A DNA stretch of 56,925 nt from JAUVKA01 sp964465145 (GTDB taxonomy: Bacteria > Bacteroidota > Bacteroidia > Bacteroidales > UBA12481), in assembly GCA_964465145.1 (NCBI GenBank), contig CAYXJR010000016.1, positions 1 through 56,925 on the forward strand. Direction: 5' to 3'. The number at the start of each line of letters is the position of its first letter. Within the stretch, counting starts at the first letter, position 1. Below the pieces are notes generated by a model. That model saw nothing but the letters and a program-made list of their open reading frames with translations. It was not told the DNA's origin and did no database searches. Below are positions 45,695-54,615 of the stretch, piece by piece. Made by a program: the position numbers and the translations under genes.

Positions 45695-46933
45695 ATGGAT
45701 CTTCAGAAAGTAAAACAGCGGTTTGAGATAATTGGGAATGCCCCGGTGATTAATCGTGCTATCGAGGTTGCTATTCAGGTTGCTCCGACAGATTTGTCAG
45801 TGCTAATAACTGGTGAAAGCGGATCGGGGAAAGAGAGATTTCCTCAGATTATCCACCAATACAGTATAAGAAAACATGGACCCTATATTGCTGTAAATTG
45901 TGGTGCCATTCCTGAAGGAACTATTGACTCAGAATTGTTTGGCCATGAAAAAGGAGCGTTTACCGGAGCCCATGAGGCGAGAAAAGGCTATTTTGAGGTG
46001 GCTCATGGTGGAACCATTTTTTTGGATGAGATTGGGGAATTACCAATGTCAACCCAGGTTAGATTATTAAGGGTTCTCGAAACAGGAGAATTTATCAGGG
46101 TTGGATCATCTAAGATGCAAAAAACTGATATCAGGTTGATAGCTGCCACAAATATTGAAATTTCAGAGGCGGTTAGAAATGGTAAATTCAGGGAAGATCT
46201 TTATTACAGGCTGAATACTGTTCCGATACATATAGCTCCATTGAGGGAGAGAACTCAGGATATTTATTTGCTATTCAGAAAATTTGCCCAGGATTTTGCG
46301 GAAAAATACAGAATGCCAGTTCTCCATCTCGACGAGGAGGCTCAGTCTGTACTAGAGCAATTCCACTGGAAAGGAAATGTGCGGCAATTGAAGAATGTTA
46401 CTGAACAGATATCGATCATCGAACAGGATCGATATCTTACAGCAGACAGATTACGAATGTATCTCCCAGAGGGGGAGTCAAGGAGTCTTCCGGCAATCTA
46501 CAGCAGGGCTGGGGAAGAAAAGAGCTTTAATTCAGAACGGGAAATATTGTACCAGGTGCTTTTCGATATGAAAAAGGATATGTCGGATCTTAAGAAGCTG
46601 GTTCATGAATTAATGATCAGGCAGGATGAGGATCTGCCAGTTACTGATGAGCAAACTCATTTGGTACAAAAATTATTTGAAGAAGCAGATACCGTGGTTG
46701 AAAGAACTATTCCAAAGTCGCCCAGTATCAATGTAAACCGCATGGAGGATTCTTCAATAGAGGATACCGAAGAAATTATTGAGGAATCTCTTTCCCTTGA
46801 GGAAAAGGAAATTGAACTAATACAAAAGGCCCTGAAGCGTCATAATGGTAAAAGGAAACTGGCAGCACAAGATCTTGGAATAAGTGAGCGTACACTCTAC
46901 CGGAAAATAAAGGAATACAATATCGATGAGTAA
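45695..46933 (+). CDS. Sigma-54-dependent transcriptional activator without a receiver domain
   Basis: The 412-residue AAA+ activator starts almost directly with the sigma-54 interaction domain (about 10-240): Walker A GESGSGKE, the sigma-54 contact loop GAFTGA, Walker B GGTIFLDEIGELP, and REDLYYRLN with sensor/arginine-finger blocks. A 120-residue acidic, probably helical linker follows (MKKDMSDLKKLVHELM). It ends with a Fis-type helix-turn-helix (HNGKRKLAAQDLGISERTLYRKIKEY). With no N-terminal sensor it is probably controlled by amount or by a partner (inference). It overlaps lptE by 8 bases, and so is expressed with the envelope genes lptE and secG. Confidence 0.92.
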   Translation: MDLQKVKQRFEIIGNAPVINRAIEVAIQVAPTDLSVLITGESGSGKERFPQIIHQYSIRKHGPYIAVNCGAIPEGTIDSELFGHEKGAFTGAHEARKGYFEVAHGGTIFLDEIGELPMSTQVRLLRVLETGEFIRVGSSKMQKTDIRLIAATNIEISEAVRNGKFREDLYYRLNTVPIHIAPLRERTQDIYLLFRKFAQDFAEKYRMPVLHLDEEAQSVLEQFHWKGNVRQLKNVTEQISIIEQDRYLTADRLRMYLPEGESRSLPAIYSRAGEEKSFNSEREILYQVLFDMKKDMSDLKKLVHELMIRQDEDLPVTDEQTHLVQKLFEEADTVVERTIPKSPSINVNRMEDSSIEDTEEIIEESLSLEEKEIELIQKALKRHNGKRKLAAQDLGISERTLYRKIKEYNIDE

Positions 46934-47444
46934 ATTACTCAAATCAATAGGCCCGATAATTATTGTTCTGGTGACCATTGTCTCTATCCATGGATGCAAG
47001 ATCAGATATTCTACAACCGGAGCTTCTCTAACCACAGAAAAAACTATTTCTGTACAATATTTCCCTAACCGGGCGGATATTGTCAACCCCTCCTTAAGCT
47101 CGGAATTTACTGAATCACTAAAGGACAAATTTATTTCTCAAACCAAGCTGGAAATGATTTCAAACGGCGGGGATCTTAATTTCGAAGGAGAAATATCTCA
47201 GTATTTTACCAAGCCTGCAGCTATCCGCGGTGATGAAACAGCATCATTGACCAGGTTAACAGTCGGGATAAAGGTGGTTTTTACAAACGAAAAGGATCCC
47301 ACAAAGAATTTTGAAGCAAATTTTACTCATTATGAAGACTTTGATGCCAACAAAAGTCTCGACCAGGTGGAAGGCGAGCTTGTGCCACAAATCCTGGAGA
47401 AGATAATTGAAGATATTTTTAACCGGGCAGTTGTAAACTGGTAA
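46926..47444 (+). CDS. lptE: LptE-family LPS-assembly lipoprotein
   Basis: LptE plugs the LptD outer-membrane barrel and helps insert LPS. The 172-residue product has a signal peptide with lipobox (IVSIHGCKIRYS, Cys near 24), then ISVQYFPNRADIVNPSLS and LTVGIKVVFTNEKDP, matching the Bacteroidota LptE group. It starts inside the end of the activator gene (8-base overlap) and ends 5 bases before the next gene. LptD is not in the window. Confidence 0.88.
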   Translation: MSKLLKSIGPIIIVLVTIVSIHGCKIRYSTTGASLTTEKTISVQYFPNRADIVNPSLSSEFTESLKDKFISQTKLEMISNGGDLNFEGEISQYFTKPAAIRGDETASLTRLTVGIKVVFTNEKDPTKNFEANFTHYEDFDANKSLDQVEGELVPQILEKIIEDIFNRAVVNW

Positions 47445-47449
47445 ATACA

Positions 47450-48340
47450 ATGAATAAAGATCAGTTTCATCAATATTTAAAATTTCCTGACCAGCTGAAC
47501 TCCGGGTCCCTTGTGGAATTGGAAGATCTTGTGAAAGAGTATCCCTATTTCCAGGCGGCCAGGATGCTGTATGTTAAAAACCTCAAGAACGAGGAAAATA
47601 TCCGGTTTAACCGGCAATTGAAATTTGCAGCGGCCTGCATTAATAACCGACAGTTGCTTTTTGGCTTACTGAACAGTATTCAAATAGGTGAAAACGGATC
47701 ATTCATACCTTATCCCCAAACTGAAGCTGCTGGAGCAAAAAAAAATAAAGGCCAGGATGTCAAGCTGGTTTCAGGAGAGAGAAAAAATATTACTGAGGGA
47801 ATTTTGTCCCTTACAGAAGAGGATTCCTCACAAAAACTATCGCGTTCCGGTAAGGAAGCAAGTCCTGAATATGATAAATCTATTTATGTACGGGAGTTGG
47901 AACGATTTATCCCAATAGCTGACCTTGATCTGTTATTATTTGATTTCCCAGGTAATGACACTGACATTCTCGACTTTGATTTTGAAGATAAATTGCCTGA
48001 TATTAAGAATGAAACAAGCCTTACCGGGCAGAAAAAAGAAAAAAAACTGAGTGCTCCCGGAGGCGTTTCTTCCCGGGACCTGATAAGTGATTTCATACGC
48101 AAAAACCCCAGGATGCCTCAACTTGCAGAATCAGGTCAGGTTACTGATGACATATCACTTCAAAGTTTAAGGGAAAGTGATGCATTCATGACCGAAACAC
48201 TTGCTGAGATATATTTAAAACAGGGATATTACTACCGGGCGCTGCAGGCCTACGAAAAATTAAGTTTGAAAAATCCTGAAAAAAGTATTTACTTTGCATC
48301 GCAAATTCAAAAAATAAAGGAGCTAATTACTAATCAATAA
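47450..48340 (+). CDS. Conserved unknown protein with C-terminal TPR-like helices
   Basis: This 296-residue protein has no signal peptide or membrane segment. Residues 1-75 are helical (LVELEDLVKEYPYFQAARMLYVKNL resembles a TPR helix pair). The centre is variable and acidic. The end has DLISDFIRKNPRMPQL and then a TPR-like repeat, MTETLAEIYLKQGYYYRALQAYEKLSLKNPEKS. The same domain order is familiar from Bacteroidota proteins next to lptE and secG, but no function is known to me. Context suggests envelope biogenesis (inference). Confidence 0.75.
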   Translation: MNKDQFHQYLKFPDQLNSGSLVELEDLVKEYPYFQAARMLYVKNLKNEENIRFNRQLKFAAACINNRQLLFGLLNSIQIGENGSFIPYPQTEAAGAKKNKGQDVKLVSGERKNITEGILSLTEEDSSQKLSRSGKEASPEYDKSIYVRELERFIPIADLDLLLFDFPGNDTDILDFDFEDKLPDIKNETSLTGQKKEKKLSAPGGVSSRDLISDFIRKNPRMPQLAESGQVTDDISLQSLRESDAFMTETLAEIYLKQGYYYRALQAYEKLSLKNPEKSIYFASQIQKIKELITNQ

Positions 48341-48351
48341 GGAACAAAATC

Positions 48352-48714
48352 ATGACATTATTCTCTTTAAGTTCTGTCCTCATCATACTGGTCGCTATCT
48401 TACTAACCCTTATCGTTTTAGTACAGAATTCAAAAGGAGGTGGCCTGGCTTCCAATTTTTCTAGTTCAAACCAGGTGATGGGAGTAAGAAAAACAACTGA
48501 TTTTCTTGAAAAAGCAACCTGGACCCTGGCAGTTGCTTTACTGGTATTAAGTTTGGCTGGCAGCATGACCATCCCACGTGAAAAAGATAATATTAATCGT
48601 TCAGCTATAGAAAGCCAGATCCGAAACGCCGTTGATCCTACTCAAATCCCTGAGTTCCCCACTGAGCTGCCTGATCCTTCAACAACCGGAACGCAAAATC
48701 CCGTACAGAAATAA
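48352..48714 (+). CDS. secG: Preprotein translocase subunit SecG
   Basis: SecG is the small auxiliary subunit of the SecYEG channel. The 120-residue protein has two transmembrane helices (about 5-25 and 53-72) joined by a loop with the conserved VLVQNSKGGGLASNF. The C-terminal tail after residue 75 is hydrophilic and variable. It sits 11 bases after the TPR-like gene and is followed by a strong terminator. Confidence 0.95.
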   Translation: MTLFSLSSVLIILVAILLTLIVLVQNSKGGGLASNFSSSNQVMGVRKTTDFLEKATWTLAVALLVLSLAGSMTIPREKDNINRSAIESQIRNAVDPTQIPEFPTELPDPSTTGTQNPVQK

Positions 48715-48736
48715 GATATTTATATCGCATAGAAGT

Positions 48737-48768
48737 AAAAAGGGATTTATGATCCCTTTTTTTTTATT
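48737..48768 (+). terminator. Terminator after secG
   Basis: The stem AAAAGGGAT/ATCCCTTTT (48738-48746 with 48752-48760, 5-base loop) runs into a T-rich tract to 48770. It closes the operon that begins with the sigma-54 activator. Confidence 0.85.
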
Positions 48769-48851
48769 TTTAGATGTCAGCTTGTCAGTGCCTCCAATTG
48801 GTAACTGAAAATCTGTCCCCTTCCAGTAGCAAAAATGCACTATCCATCGTT

Positions 48852-48866
48852 TGGCACAGATTATGT
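48852..48866 (+). promoter_or_regulatory. Partial sigma-54-like promoter before groES
   Basis: TGGCAC at 48852-48857 matches the -24 element of sigma-54 promoters. Nine bases further, the -12 region reads ATGTT instead of TTGC, keeping the key G but not the C. It lies about 50 bases upstream of the groES ATG. A sigma-54 activator is encoded 3 kb upstream. A primary-sigma-like TAATTTGC near 48884 is an alternative. No CIRCE repeat was seen. Confidence 0.3.
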
Positions 48867-48917
48867 TCATTGAGCATCACAATAATTTGCTAATCAAATT
48901 ACCTAAAAATTTTAAAT

Positions 48918-49196
48918 ATGGCTAAAATAAATATTAAACCATTGGGCGACAGGGTTCTGGTTGAACCCCAGGAAGCTGAAGTTAAAACAGCAGGTGGAAT
49001 TTTTATTCCTGATTCTGCTAAAGAAAAACCGCAAAAGGGCGTTGTTGTCGCAGTCGGTTCCGGCACAAAAGAGGTTGACATGGAAGTGAAGGTGGGTGAT
49101 GTAGTACTGTACGGCAAGTATTCTGGAAATGAACTCCAACTGAACGACAAAGAGTACCTGATAATGAGGCAGTCAGATATTTTGGCTGTAATCTAA
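48918..49196 (+). CDS. groS: Co-chaperonin GroES
   Basis: GroES caps the GroEL cavity during ATP-driven folding. The 92-residue protein has INIKPLGDRVLVEP at the start, the mobile GroEL-binding loop KTAGGIFIPDSAKEKP, and GDVVLYGKYSGNEL near the end. It lies 36 bases before groEL on the same strand. Confidence 0.98.
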   Translation: MAKINIKPLGDRVLVEPQEAEVKTAGGIFIPDSAKEKPQKGVVVAVGSGTKEVDMEVKVGDVVLYGKYSGNELQLNDKEYLIMRQSDILAVI

Positions 49197-49232
49197 TTTA
49201 TACAAATTTTAAACTAATAAAATCATTATACG

Positions 49233-50870
49233 ATGGCTAAAGAAATCAAATTTGATATGGAAGCCCGGGAGTTACTCAAGAAGGGCGTTGATGAGCTTAC
49301 AAATGCAGTAAAAGTTACATTAGGTCCAAAGGGCCGCAATGTTGTAATTGAAAAGAAATTTGGAGCTCCTCAGATCACCAAGGACGGTGTAACTGTTGCT
49401 AAAGAGGTTGAGCTGGAAAACAGATTCGTAAATATCGGTGCTCAGATGGTTAAGGAGGTTGCCTCCAAAACTTCGGATGATGCTGGTGATGGTACAACAA
49501 CTGCCACTATTTTAACCCAGTCAATAGTGGCCGTAGGTTTGAAAAACGTTACTGCCGGTGCAAACCCAATGGACCTGAAGAGGGGCATCGACAAGGCTGT
49601 TGCAACAGTAGTGGCAAAGCTGAAAGAACTTTCAAGGACCGTTGGTGATGATACCAAAAAGATTGAACAGGTAGCTACTATTTCCGCAAACAATGATCCT
49701 GAAATTGGCAGGCTGATTGCCGATGCCATGAACAAAGTAAAAAAGGAGGGTGTTATCACCGTTGAAGAGGCCAAAGGAACTGATACAACCGTTGAGATAG
49801 TTGAAGGAATGCAGTTCGACCGCGGATATATTTCCCCCTATTTCGTTACCGATACTGAGAAAATGGAGGCTGTTCTGGATAATCCATACATCCTGATTTA
49901 TGATAAGAAGGTATCTGCTATGAAAGATCTTCTGCCTGTACTTGAAGCCTCAGCCCAATCTGGTCGTCCTCTGATGATTATCGCTGAAGATGTAGAAGGA
50001 GAAGCCCTGGCTACTCTGGTTGTTAATAAACTACGCGGTAGCCTTAAGATAGCAGCGGTTAAAGCTCCTGGTTTTGGTGACCGCAGGAAAGAAATGCTGC
50101 AGGATATTGCCATTCTGACAGGTGCGGTTGTTATTTCCGAGGAGACCGGCATGAAGCTGGAATCAACTACATTAGATATGCTTGGTACGGCTGAAAAAAT
50201 TACCGTAGACAAAGAGAACACTACTATTGTAAATGGTGCCGGTGAGAAGGACCTGATCAAATCCCGGGTCAACCAGATCAAAGCTCAGATTGAAACTACG
50301 ACTTCGGACTATGACCGTGAAAAACTTCAGGAGAGGCTCGCAAAATTAGCCGGCGGTGTTGCAGTGCTTTACATTGGTGCGGCTTCAGAGATTGAGATGA
50401 AAGAGAAAAAGGACCGTGTTGATGATGCCCTGAGTGCTACCCGCGCAGCTGTTGAGGAAGGAATTATACCTGGCGGCGGAGTTGCCTACATCAGGGCAAT
50501 CAGCAGCCTGGATAAGCTGAAAGGAGATAATGATGATCAGAATACAGGTATTGCTATCGTTCGTCGGGCTCTGGAAGAGCCTCTGAGGCAGATTGTTATT
50601 AATGCCGGACACGACGGATCTGTTGTCGTTCAGGAAGTTAAACTTGGTAAAGGTGATTATGGATTCAATGCACAAAACGGTAAATACGAGAACCTGCTCG
50701 AAACCGGTGTAATTGACCCAACAAAAGTTGCCAGGATAGCTCTTGAAAATGCTGCTTCTGTAGCAGGAATGATCCTCACCACCGAAGTAGTTCTGGCCGA
50801 AATTCCAGAAGAGAATCCTCCAATGGGCGGCGGCGGTCAAGGTATGGGTGGCATGGGCGGCATGATGTAA
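49233..50870 (+). CDS. groL: Chaperonin GroEL
   Basis: GroEL is the double-ring ATP-dependent folding chaperone. The 545-residue protein contains VTLGPKGRNVVIEKKFGAP, the ATP-binding GDGTTTATILTQSI, the apical domain, and the late AAVEEGIIPGGGVAYIRA. The C-terminal tail GGQGMGGMGGMM is the usual Gly-Met repeat inside the ring. A strong terminator follows. Confidence 0.99.
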   Translation: MAKEIKFDMEARELLKKGVDELTNAVKVTLGPKGRNVVIEKKFGAPQITKDGVTVAKEVELENRFVNIGAQMVKEVASKTSDDAGDGTTTATILTQSIVAVGLKNVTAGANPMDLKRGIDKAVATVVAKLKELSRTVGDDTKKIEQVATISANNDPEIGRLIADAMNKVKKEGVITVEEAKGTDTTVEIVEGMQFDRGYISPYFVTDTEKMEAVLDNPYILIYDKKVSAMKDLLPVLEASAQSGRPLMIIAEDVEGEALATLVVNKLRGSLKIAAVKAPGFGDRRKEMLQDIAILTGAVVISEETGMKLESTTLDMLGTAEKITVDKENTTIVNGAGEKDLIKSRVNQIKAQIETTTSDYDREKLQERLAKLAGGVAVLYIGAASEIEMKEKKDRVDDALSATRAAVEEGIIPGGGVAYIRAISSLDKLKGDNDDQNTGIAIVRRALEEPLRQIVINAGHDGSVVVQEVKLGKGDYGFNAQNGKYENLLETGVIDPTKVARIALENAASVAGMILTTEVVLAEIPEENPPMGGGGQGMGGMGGMM

Positions 50871-50898
50871 AAGATTATAACCCATTAAATAATTATAA

Positions 50899-50928
50899 CC
50901 TCTCACCTTTTGGTGAGGGGTTTTTTTT
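50899..50928 (+). terminator. Terminator after groEL
   Basis: A 9-bp stem with one G-T pair (CCTCTCACC/GGTGAGGGG, 50899-50907 with 50912-50920, 4-base loop) is followed by eight T. Confidence 0.9.
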
Positions 50929-50968
50929 ACCTTTATAATTATATACCACTAACAAATAGGTTGACATT

Positions 50969-52276
50969 ATGAGAACACTTTACTTTTCTTTAGCGATTAT
51001 TCTAAGTCTGTTTATTAGCAGCCTTGGTATGGCTCAGGTCCCCGACATATTGTCTGTAGGCAAATCTCCACAATTGAAAACCAACATAGTGGGTTGTTAT
51101 CCACAGGAAGTTTGGGAGTATAATTGGATGGTGGAGTTTTGGATGCTCTATCAAACAAAAAATATTACCTACACATCCTTTGGAAAGCCCAGCGAGATAA
51201 AAATTGTTGGGTCGGCTGGAGATTCCCGCACTCTGTACACATATAATACTGATCATCTTCTAACGCAAGCACTCGACCAAAATAAAGTGGGGGAATCCTG
51301 GGTTGATAACCGAAGGGAAATAACTGAATATGCAGAGAATCAAATGGCAAGCTCGCATATTATTGAGACCTGGAATGGATCAGGCTGGACGTTAAATTTT
51401 GGGACACAGTATATCTTTACTTTGGACGGAGAATATCTTGCTGTTGTATTGATAAAAATTTGGGATAGGGAATCCGGGGATTGGATTAATTCTTCCAGGA
51501 CAAGCTTTTCATATGTGAGTGGAGAAATGAATGTTGGAGAATCAATTACTGAAATGTGGTTGGGAGATGCCTGGATCAACTCTTATAAAACAAGATATGT
51601 GTATAGGGCTGGAGGCAGTGATTTTTACATGTCTGGCTGGGTGGATGGTGCCTGGGTAGAATCAACCAAAATGGTTTATGAATTTGGAGTGAACGAGTCT
51701 ACTACAATGACTATGTATTCAGGACCTGGCAATGGAACATGGACGCCTGTCCAACGCTTTATTGATAGCAATGATTCCCATGGTAATACTATTTTGACGA
51801 CAATTGAATTTTATACAACTGAGTGGCAAATGTTATCTGGCTCAAAATACCTGTTGACTTATGATGGAAATAACCTGACCGAAAGAATTACCCAAATGTA
51901 TAGTCCTTTTGAGCCAGGTATGGCTGGTGCAGCCAGTTCCGGAGGATGGGAAAACTCATACCGGGAGGTTTTTCAAGACTTTGCTTCTCTCTCAACCCTG
52001 CCATTATTGCAAGAATTAGTAGCAGTACAATACTACCCCAATCCTGCCCGCGAGGAGGTTAAACTTAATATCAATAACCTGAAAAACACTCATCTCACAA
52101 TAAGTATAATGAGTTTGACTGGTCAGGTTAGTTCTTCAGAGCAGATATATGTGCCGGATGATGAGTACCGACATACTATTGATCTCAGGAAATTACCTTC
52201 CGGAACATTTATTATCATGGTGAAAGATGAATCAGGCAGGCTTGTTTCCAGTTCAAGCTTGATACACCAAAAATAA
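50969..52276 (+). CDS. Secreted repeat protein with T9SS type A sorting domain
   Basis: This 435-residue protein has a signal peptide (about 1-22, ending LGMAQ). Residues 60-345 are built from divergent repeats of about 35-45 residues around W-(V/I)-(D/N)-x-x-(R/K) and a beta-hairpin: ESWVDNRREITEY, GDWINSSRTSFSY, DAWINSYKTRYVY, GAWVESTKMVYEF, GGWENSYREVFQD. This is like YD-type repeat proteins. The last 85 residues are a T9SS tail (YYPNPAREEV, then LPSGTFIIMVKDESG). It is probably exported through SprA and held at or released from the surface. The function is unknown. A near-consensus -7 box (TACCTTTA, 50928-50935) overlaps the groEL terminator T-run. Confidence 0.85.
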   Translation: MRTLYFSLAIILSLFISSLGMAQVPDILSVGKSPQLKTNIVGCYPQEVWEYNWMVEFWMLYQTKNITYTSFGKPSEIKIVGSAGDSRTLYTYNTDHLLTQALDQNKVGESWVDNRREITEYAENQMASSHIIETWNGSGWTLNFGTQYIFTLDGEYLAVVLIKIWDRESGDWINSSRTSFSYVSGEMNVGESITEMWLGDAWINSYKTRYVYRAGGSDFYMSGWVDGAWVESTKMVYEFGVNESTTMTMYSGPGNGTWTPVQRFIDSNDSHGNTILTTIEFYTTEWQMLSGSKYLLTYDGNNLTERITQMYSPFEPGMAGAASSGGWENSYREVFQDFASLSTLPLLQELVAVQYYPNPAREEVKLNINNLKNTHLTISIMSLTGQVSSSEQIYVPDDEYRHTIDLRKLPSGTFIIMVKDESGRLVSSSSLIHQK

Positions 52277-52308
52277 CAGGGCTAACTGGTTTAAAATAAA
52301 AATATATA

Positions 52309-52740
52309 ATGATGAAAAAATTAATATTGCTTTTTATAGCAATGGCTTTGGTTTATGGAATCCAGGCTCAAGAGAAACAGACACCTAAGCCGGTGGCACC
52401 TTACACTCCTGCCGTTCTTGCTAACGGAACACTTTATATCTCCGGGCAAATTCCCAGGGTTCCTGAAACCGGTATATTGATTAAGGGCGATATAAAAAAA
52501 GCGGCAGCTCAATCAATGAAAAATATCGGGATTTTGTTGGAAAAAAATGGAATGGATTATGAAGATCTCGTGATGGTTAATATCTATATGACTGATATGG
52601 ATAATTACCAGGCGATTAATGATGTTTATAAAACTTTCTTTAAGAATCAAAAATTCCCTGCTCGAGCAGCAATCCAAATTGGCAGGCTTCCCCTGGATGC
52701 TGATGTGGAAATTTCCGGAATTGCTGTTAAAGGGCAATAA
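52309..52740 (+). CDS. RidA/YjgF-family protein with an export signal
   Basis: RidA proteins deaminate reactive enamine/imine intermediates and normally act in the cytosol. This 143-residue member starts with a clear signal peptide (MKKLILLFIAMALVYGIQAQ) and then has the full domain: YTPAVLANGTLYISGQIP, MKNIGILLEKNG, VNIYMTDMDNY and FPARAAIQIGRLPLDADVEISGIAV. The conserved Arg in PARAA and the Glu in VEIS are kept, so activity is plausible. The signal implies periplasmic location. It lies 32 bases after the T9SS cargo gene. The start may be either adjacent ATG. Confidence 0.88.
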   Translation: MMKKLILLFIAMALVYGIQAQEKQTPKPVAPYTPAVLANGTLYISGQIPRVPETGILIKGDIKKAAAQSMKNIGILLEKNGMDYEDLVMVNIYMTDMDNYQAINDVYKTFFKNQKFPARAAIQIGRLPLDADVEISGIAVKGQ

Positions 52741-52792
52741 ATCAGGCTTATCCATATCTTATTATAGAGTTTTCCATTTGATGGGAAATGAA

Positions 52793-52800
52793 TATCTTTG
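52793..52800 (+). promoter_or_regulatory. Candidate -7 box of lepA
   Basis: TATCTTTG matches TAnnTTTG and ends 27 bases before the lepA ATG at 52828. A GGAGGATGAGG stretch follows in the leader, so this start may also have a Shine-Dalgarno sequence. Confidence 0.55.
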
Positions 52801-52827
52801 CGCCAAATTGGAGGATGAGGTAGGTCA

Positions 52828-54615
52828 ATGAAGAATTACAGGAACTTTTGCATCATAGCACATATTGATCACGGGAAAAGTACGCTGGCCGACAGGCTAC
52901 TTGAAACTACCCATACAGTAATGGGTAAAGACCTGCAGGCCCAGGTGCTTGACAATATGGATCTTGAGCGGGAGCGTGGGATAACCATCAAAAGTCACGC
53001 AATTCAGATGGAATATATTCATGAAGGGCAGCAGTATTTCCTGAACCTTATTGATACCCCTGGTCATGTCGACTTTTCCTATGAGGTTTCCCGATCAATT
53101 GCAGCATGTGAAGGCGCCCTGCTGATTATAGATGCCACCCAGGGAATCCAGGCTCAAACAATCTCTAACCTCTACCTTGCCATAGATAACGGGTTGGAAA
53201 TAATTCCGATATTGAATAAAATGGATCTTCCAAATGCCATGCCGGAAGAGGTGAAAGATCAGATTGTAGACCTCACCGGATGTGAACGGGATGATATTAT
53301 TGAGGCAAGCGGTAAAACTGGCCAGGGAGTTGATCAGATATTAAAAAGAATCATTGAAAACATACCCCCTCCGGTTGGAGACCCGAATGCTCCTCTACAG
53401 GCTTTGATATTTGATTCTATATATAATTCCTATAGAGGAGTGATAGCCTATTTCAAAGTGAAAAACGGCGAAATAAGGACGGGCGATAAGGTAAAATTTG
53501 TTAATACCGGTAAGAAATATGTGGCGGAAGAAATTGGGGTACTGAAATTGAAAATGCAACCACAGGAAATCCTGAGTGCAGGAGATGTTGGGTACATTAT
53601 TTCTGGAATTAAAATTTCAACCGAAGTAAAAGTAGGGGATACTATAACACATGTTGACCGGCCATGTGATAAAGCCATTGAGGGATTTGAGAATGTTAAA
53701 CCCATGGTTTTTGCCGGAATTTATCCTATCGATAGCGAAGATTATGAAAATTTGAGGGAGGCCATTGAAAAACTTGTTCTTAATGATGCTTCCCTCACTT
53801 ACGAACCTGAATCATCGGTGGCCCTGGGTTTTGGATTTCGCTGTGGTTTTTTGGGTTTGCTGCATATGGAAATAGTTCAGGAACGATTGGATAGGGAATT
53901 TGAAATGAACGTGATTTCAACTGTTCCAAACGTATTCTACCGGGTTTATAGGAAGAACGGTCATATTGAAGAAGTGTATAATCCTTCAGGATTGCCTGAT
54001 CCAACTGTAATTGAGAGAATCGAAGAACCTATTATCAGAGCTCAGGTAATCTCTATGCCTGATTACATTGGGCCTATCATGAAACTATGCCTTGATAAAA
54101 GGGGAGAGTTAAAATCTCAGGTTTATCTCACAACTGACAGGGTGGAATTGACGTTCGAAATGCCTTTGGCTGAGATCGTTTTTGATTTTTATGATAAACT
54201 TAAGTCTTTGTCGAAAGGATATGCCTCCTTTGATTATCATCAGACTGGTTTCAGGCCAGCTCGTCTGGCCCGGCTCGACATTCTTCTTAATAGTGAAATG
54301 GTTGATGCGCTTTCAACTCTGATACATGTTGATAATGCCTATTCTTTCGGGCGCCGAATGTGTGGAAAATTAAGAGAACTAATCCCCCGGCAGCAGTTTG
54401 ATATTGCTATTCAGGCTGCCATCGGAGGAAAAATAATAGCCAGGGAAACTATTAAAGCTTTTCGAAAGGACGTAACCTCAAAATGTTACGGCGGGGACAT
54501 TACACGAAAAAGGAAACTCCTTGAGAAGCAAAAAAAAGGTAAGAAAAGAATGAAGCAGGTTGGAAATGTAGAAGTGCCCCAAACAGCTTTCCTGGCCGTG
54601 TTGAAATTAGACTAA
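52828..54615 (+). CDS. lepA: Elongation factor 4 (LepA) GTPase
   Basis: LepA is a ribosome-binding GTPase linked to translation initiation and 30S assembly. The 595-residue protein has the GTPase motifs AHIDHGKSTLADRL, RERGITIKS, DTPGHVDF and NKMD, then the EF-G-like domains and the LepA-specific C-terminal domain (GKLRELIPRQQFDIAIQAAIGGKIIARE, KCYGGDITRKRKLLEKQKKGKKRMK). Normal length. The last 9 bases overlap the convergent rprY gene. Confidence 0.98.
   Translation: MKNYRNFCIIAHIDHGKSTLADRLLETTHTVMGKDLQAQVLDNMDLERERGITIKSHAIQMEYIHEGQQYFLNLIDTPGHVDFSYEVSRSIAACEGALLIIDATQGIQAQTISNLYLAIDNGLEIIPILNKMDLPNAMPEEVKDQIVDLTGCERDDIIEASGKTGQGVDQILKRIIENIPPPVGDPNAPLQALIFDSIYNSYRGVIAYFKVKNGEIRTGDKVKFVNTGKKYVAEEIGVLKLKMQPQEILSAGDVGYIISGIKISTEVKVGDTITHVDRPCDKAIEGFENVKPMVFAGIYPIDSEDYENLREAIEKLVLNDASLTYEPESSVALGFGFRCGFLGLLHMEIVQERLDREFEMNVISTVPNVFYRVYRKNGHIEEVYNPSGLPDPTVIERIEEPIIRAQVISMPDYIGPIMKLCLDKRGELKSQVYLTTDRVELTFEMPLAEIVFDFYDKLKSLSKGYASFDYHQTGFRPARLARLDILLNSEMVDALSTLIHVDNAYSFGRRMCGKLRELIPRQQFDIAIQAAIGGKIIARETIKAFRKDVTSKCYGGDITRKRKLLEKQKKGKKRMKQVGNVEVPQTAFLAVLKLD

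Noticed and set aside
50385..50906. 173-codon minus-strand open frame under groEL
   Set aside because: It is antisense to the conserved groEL coding sequence and terminator, with no protein family resemblance.
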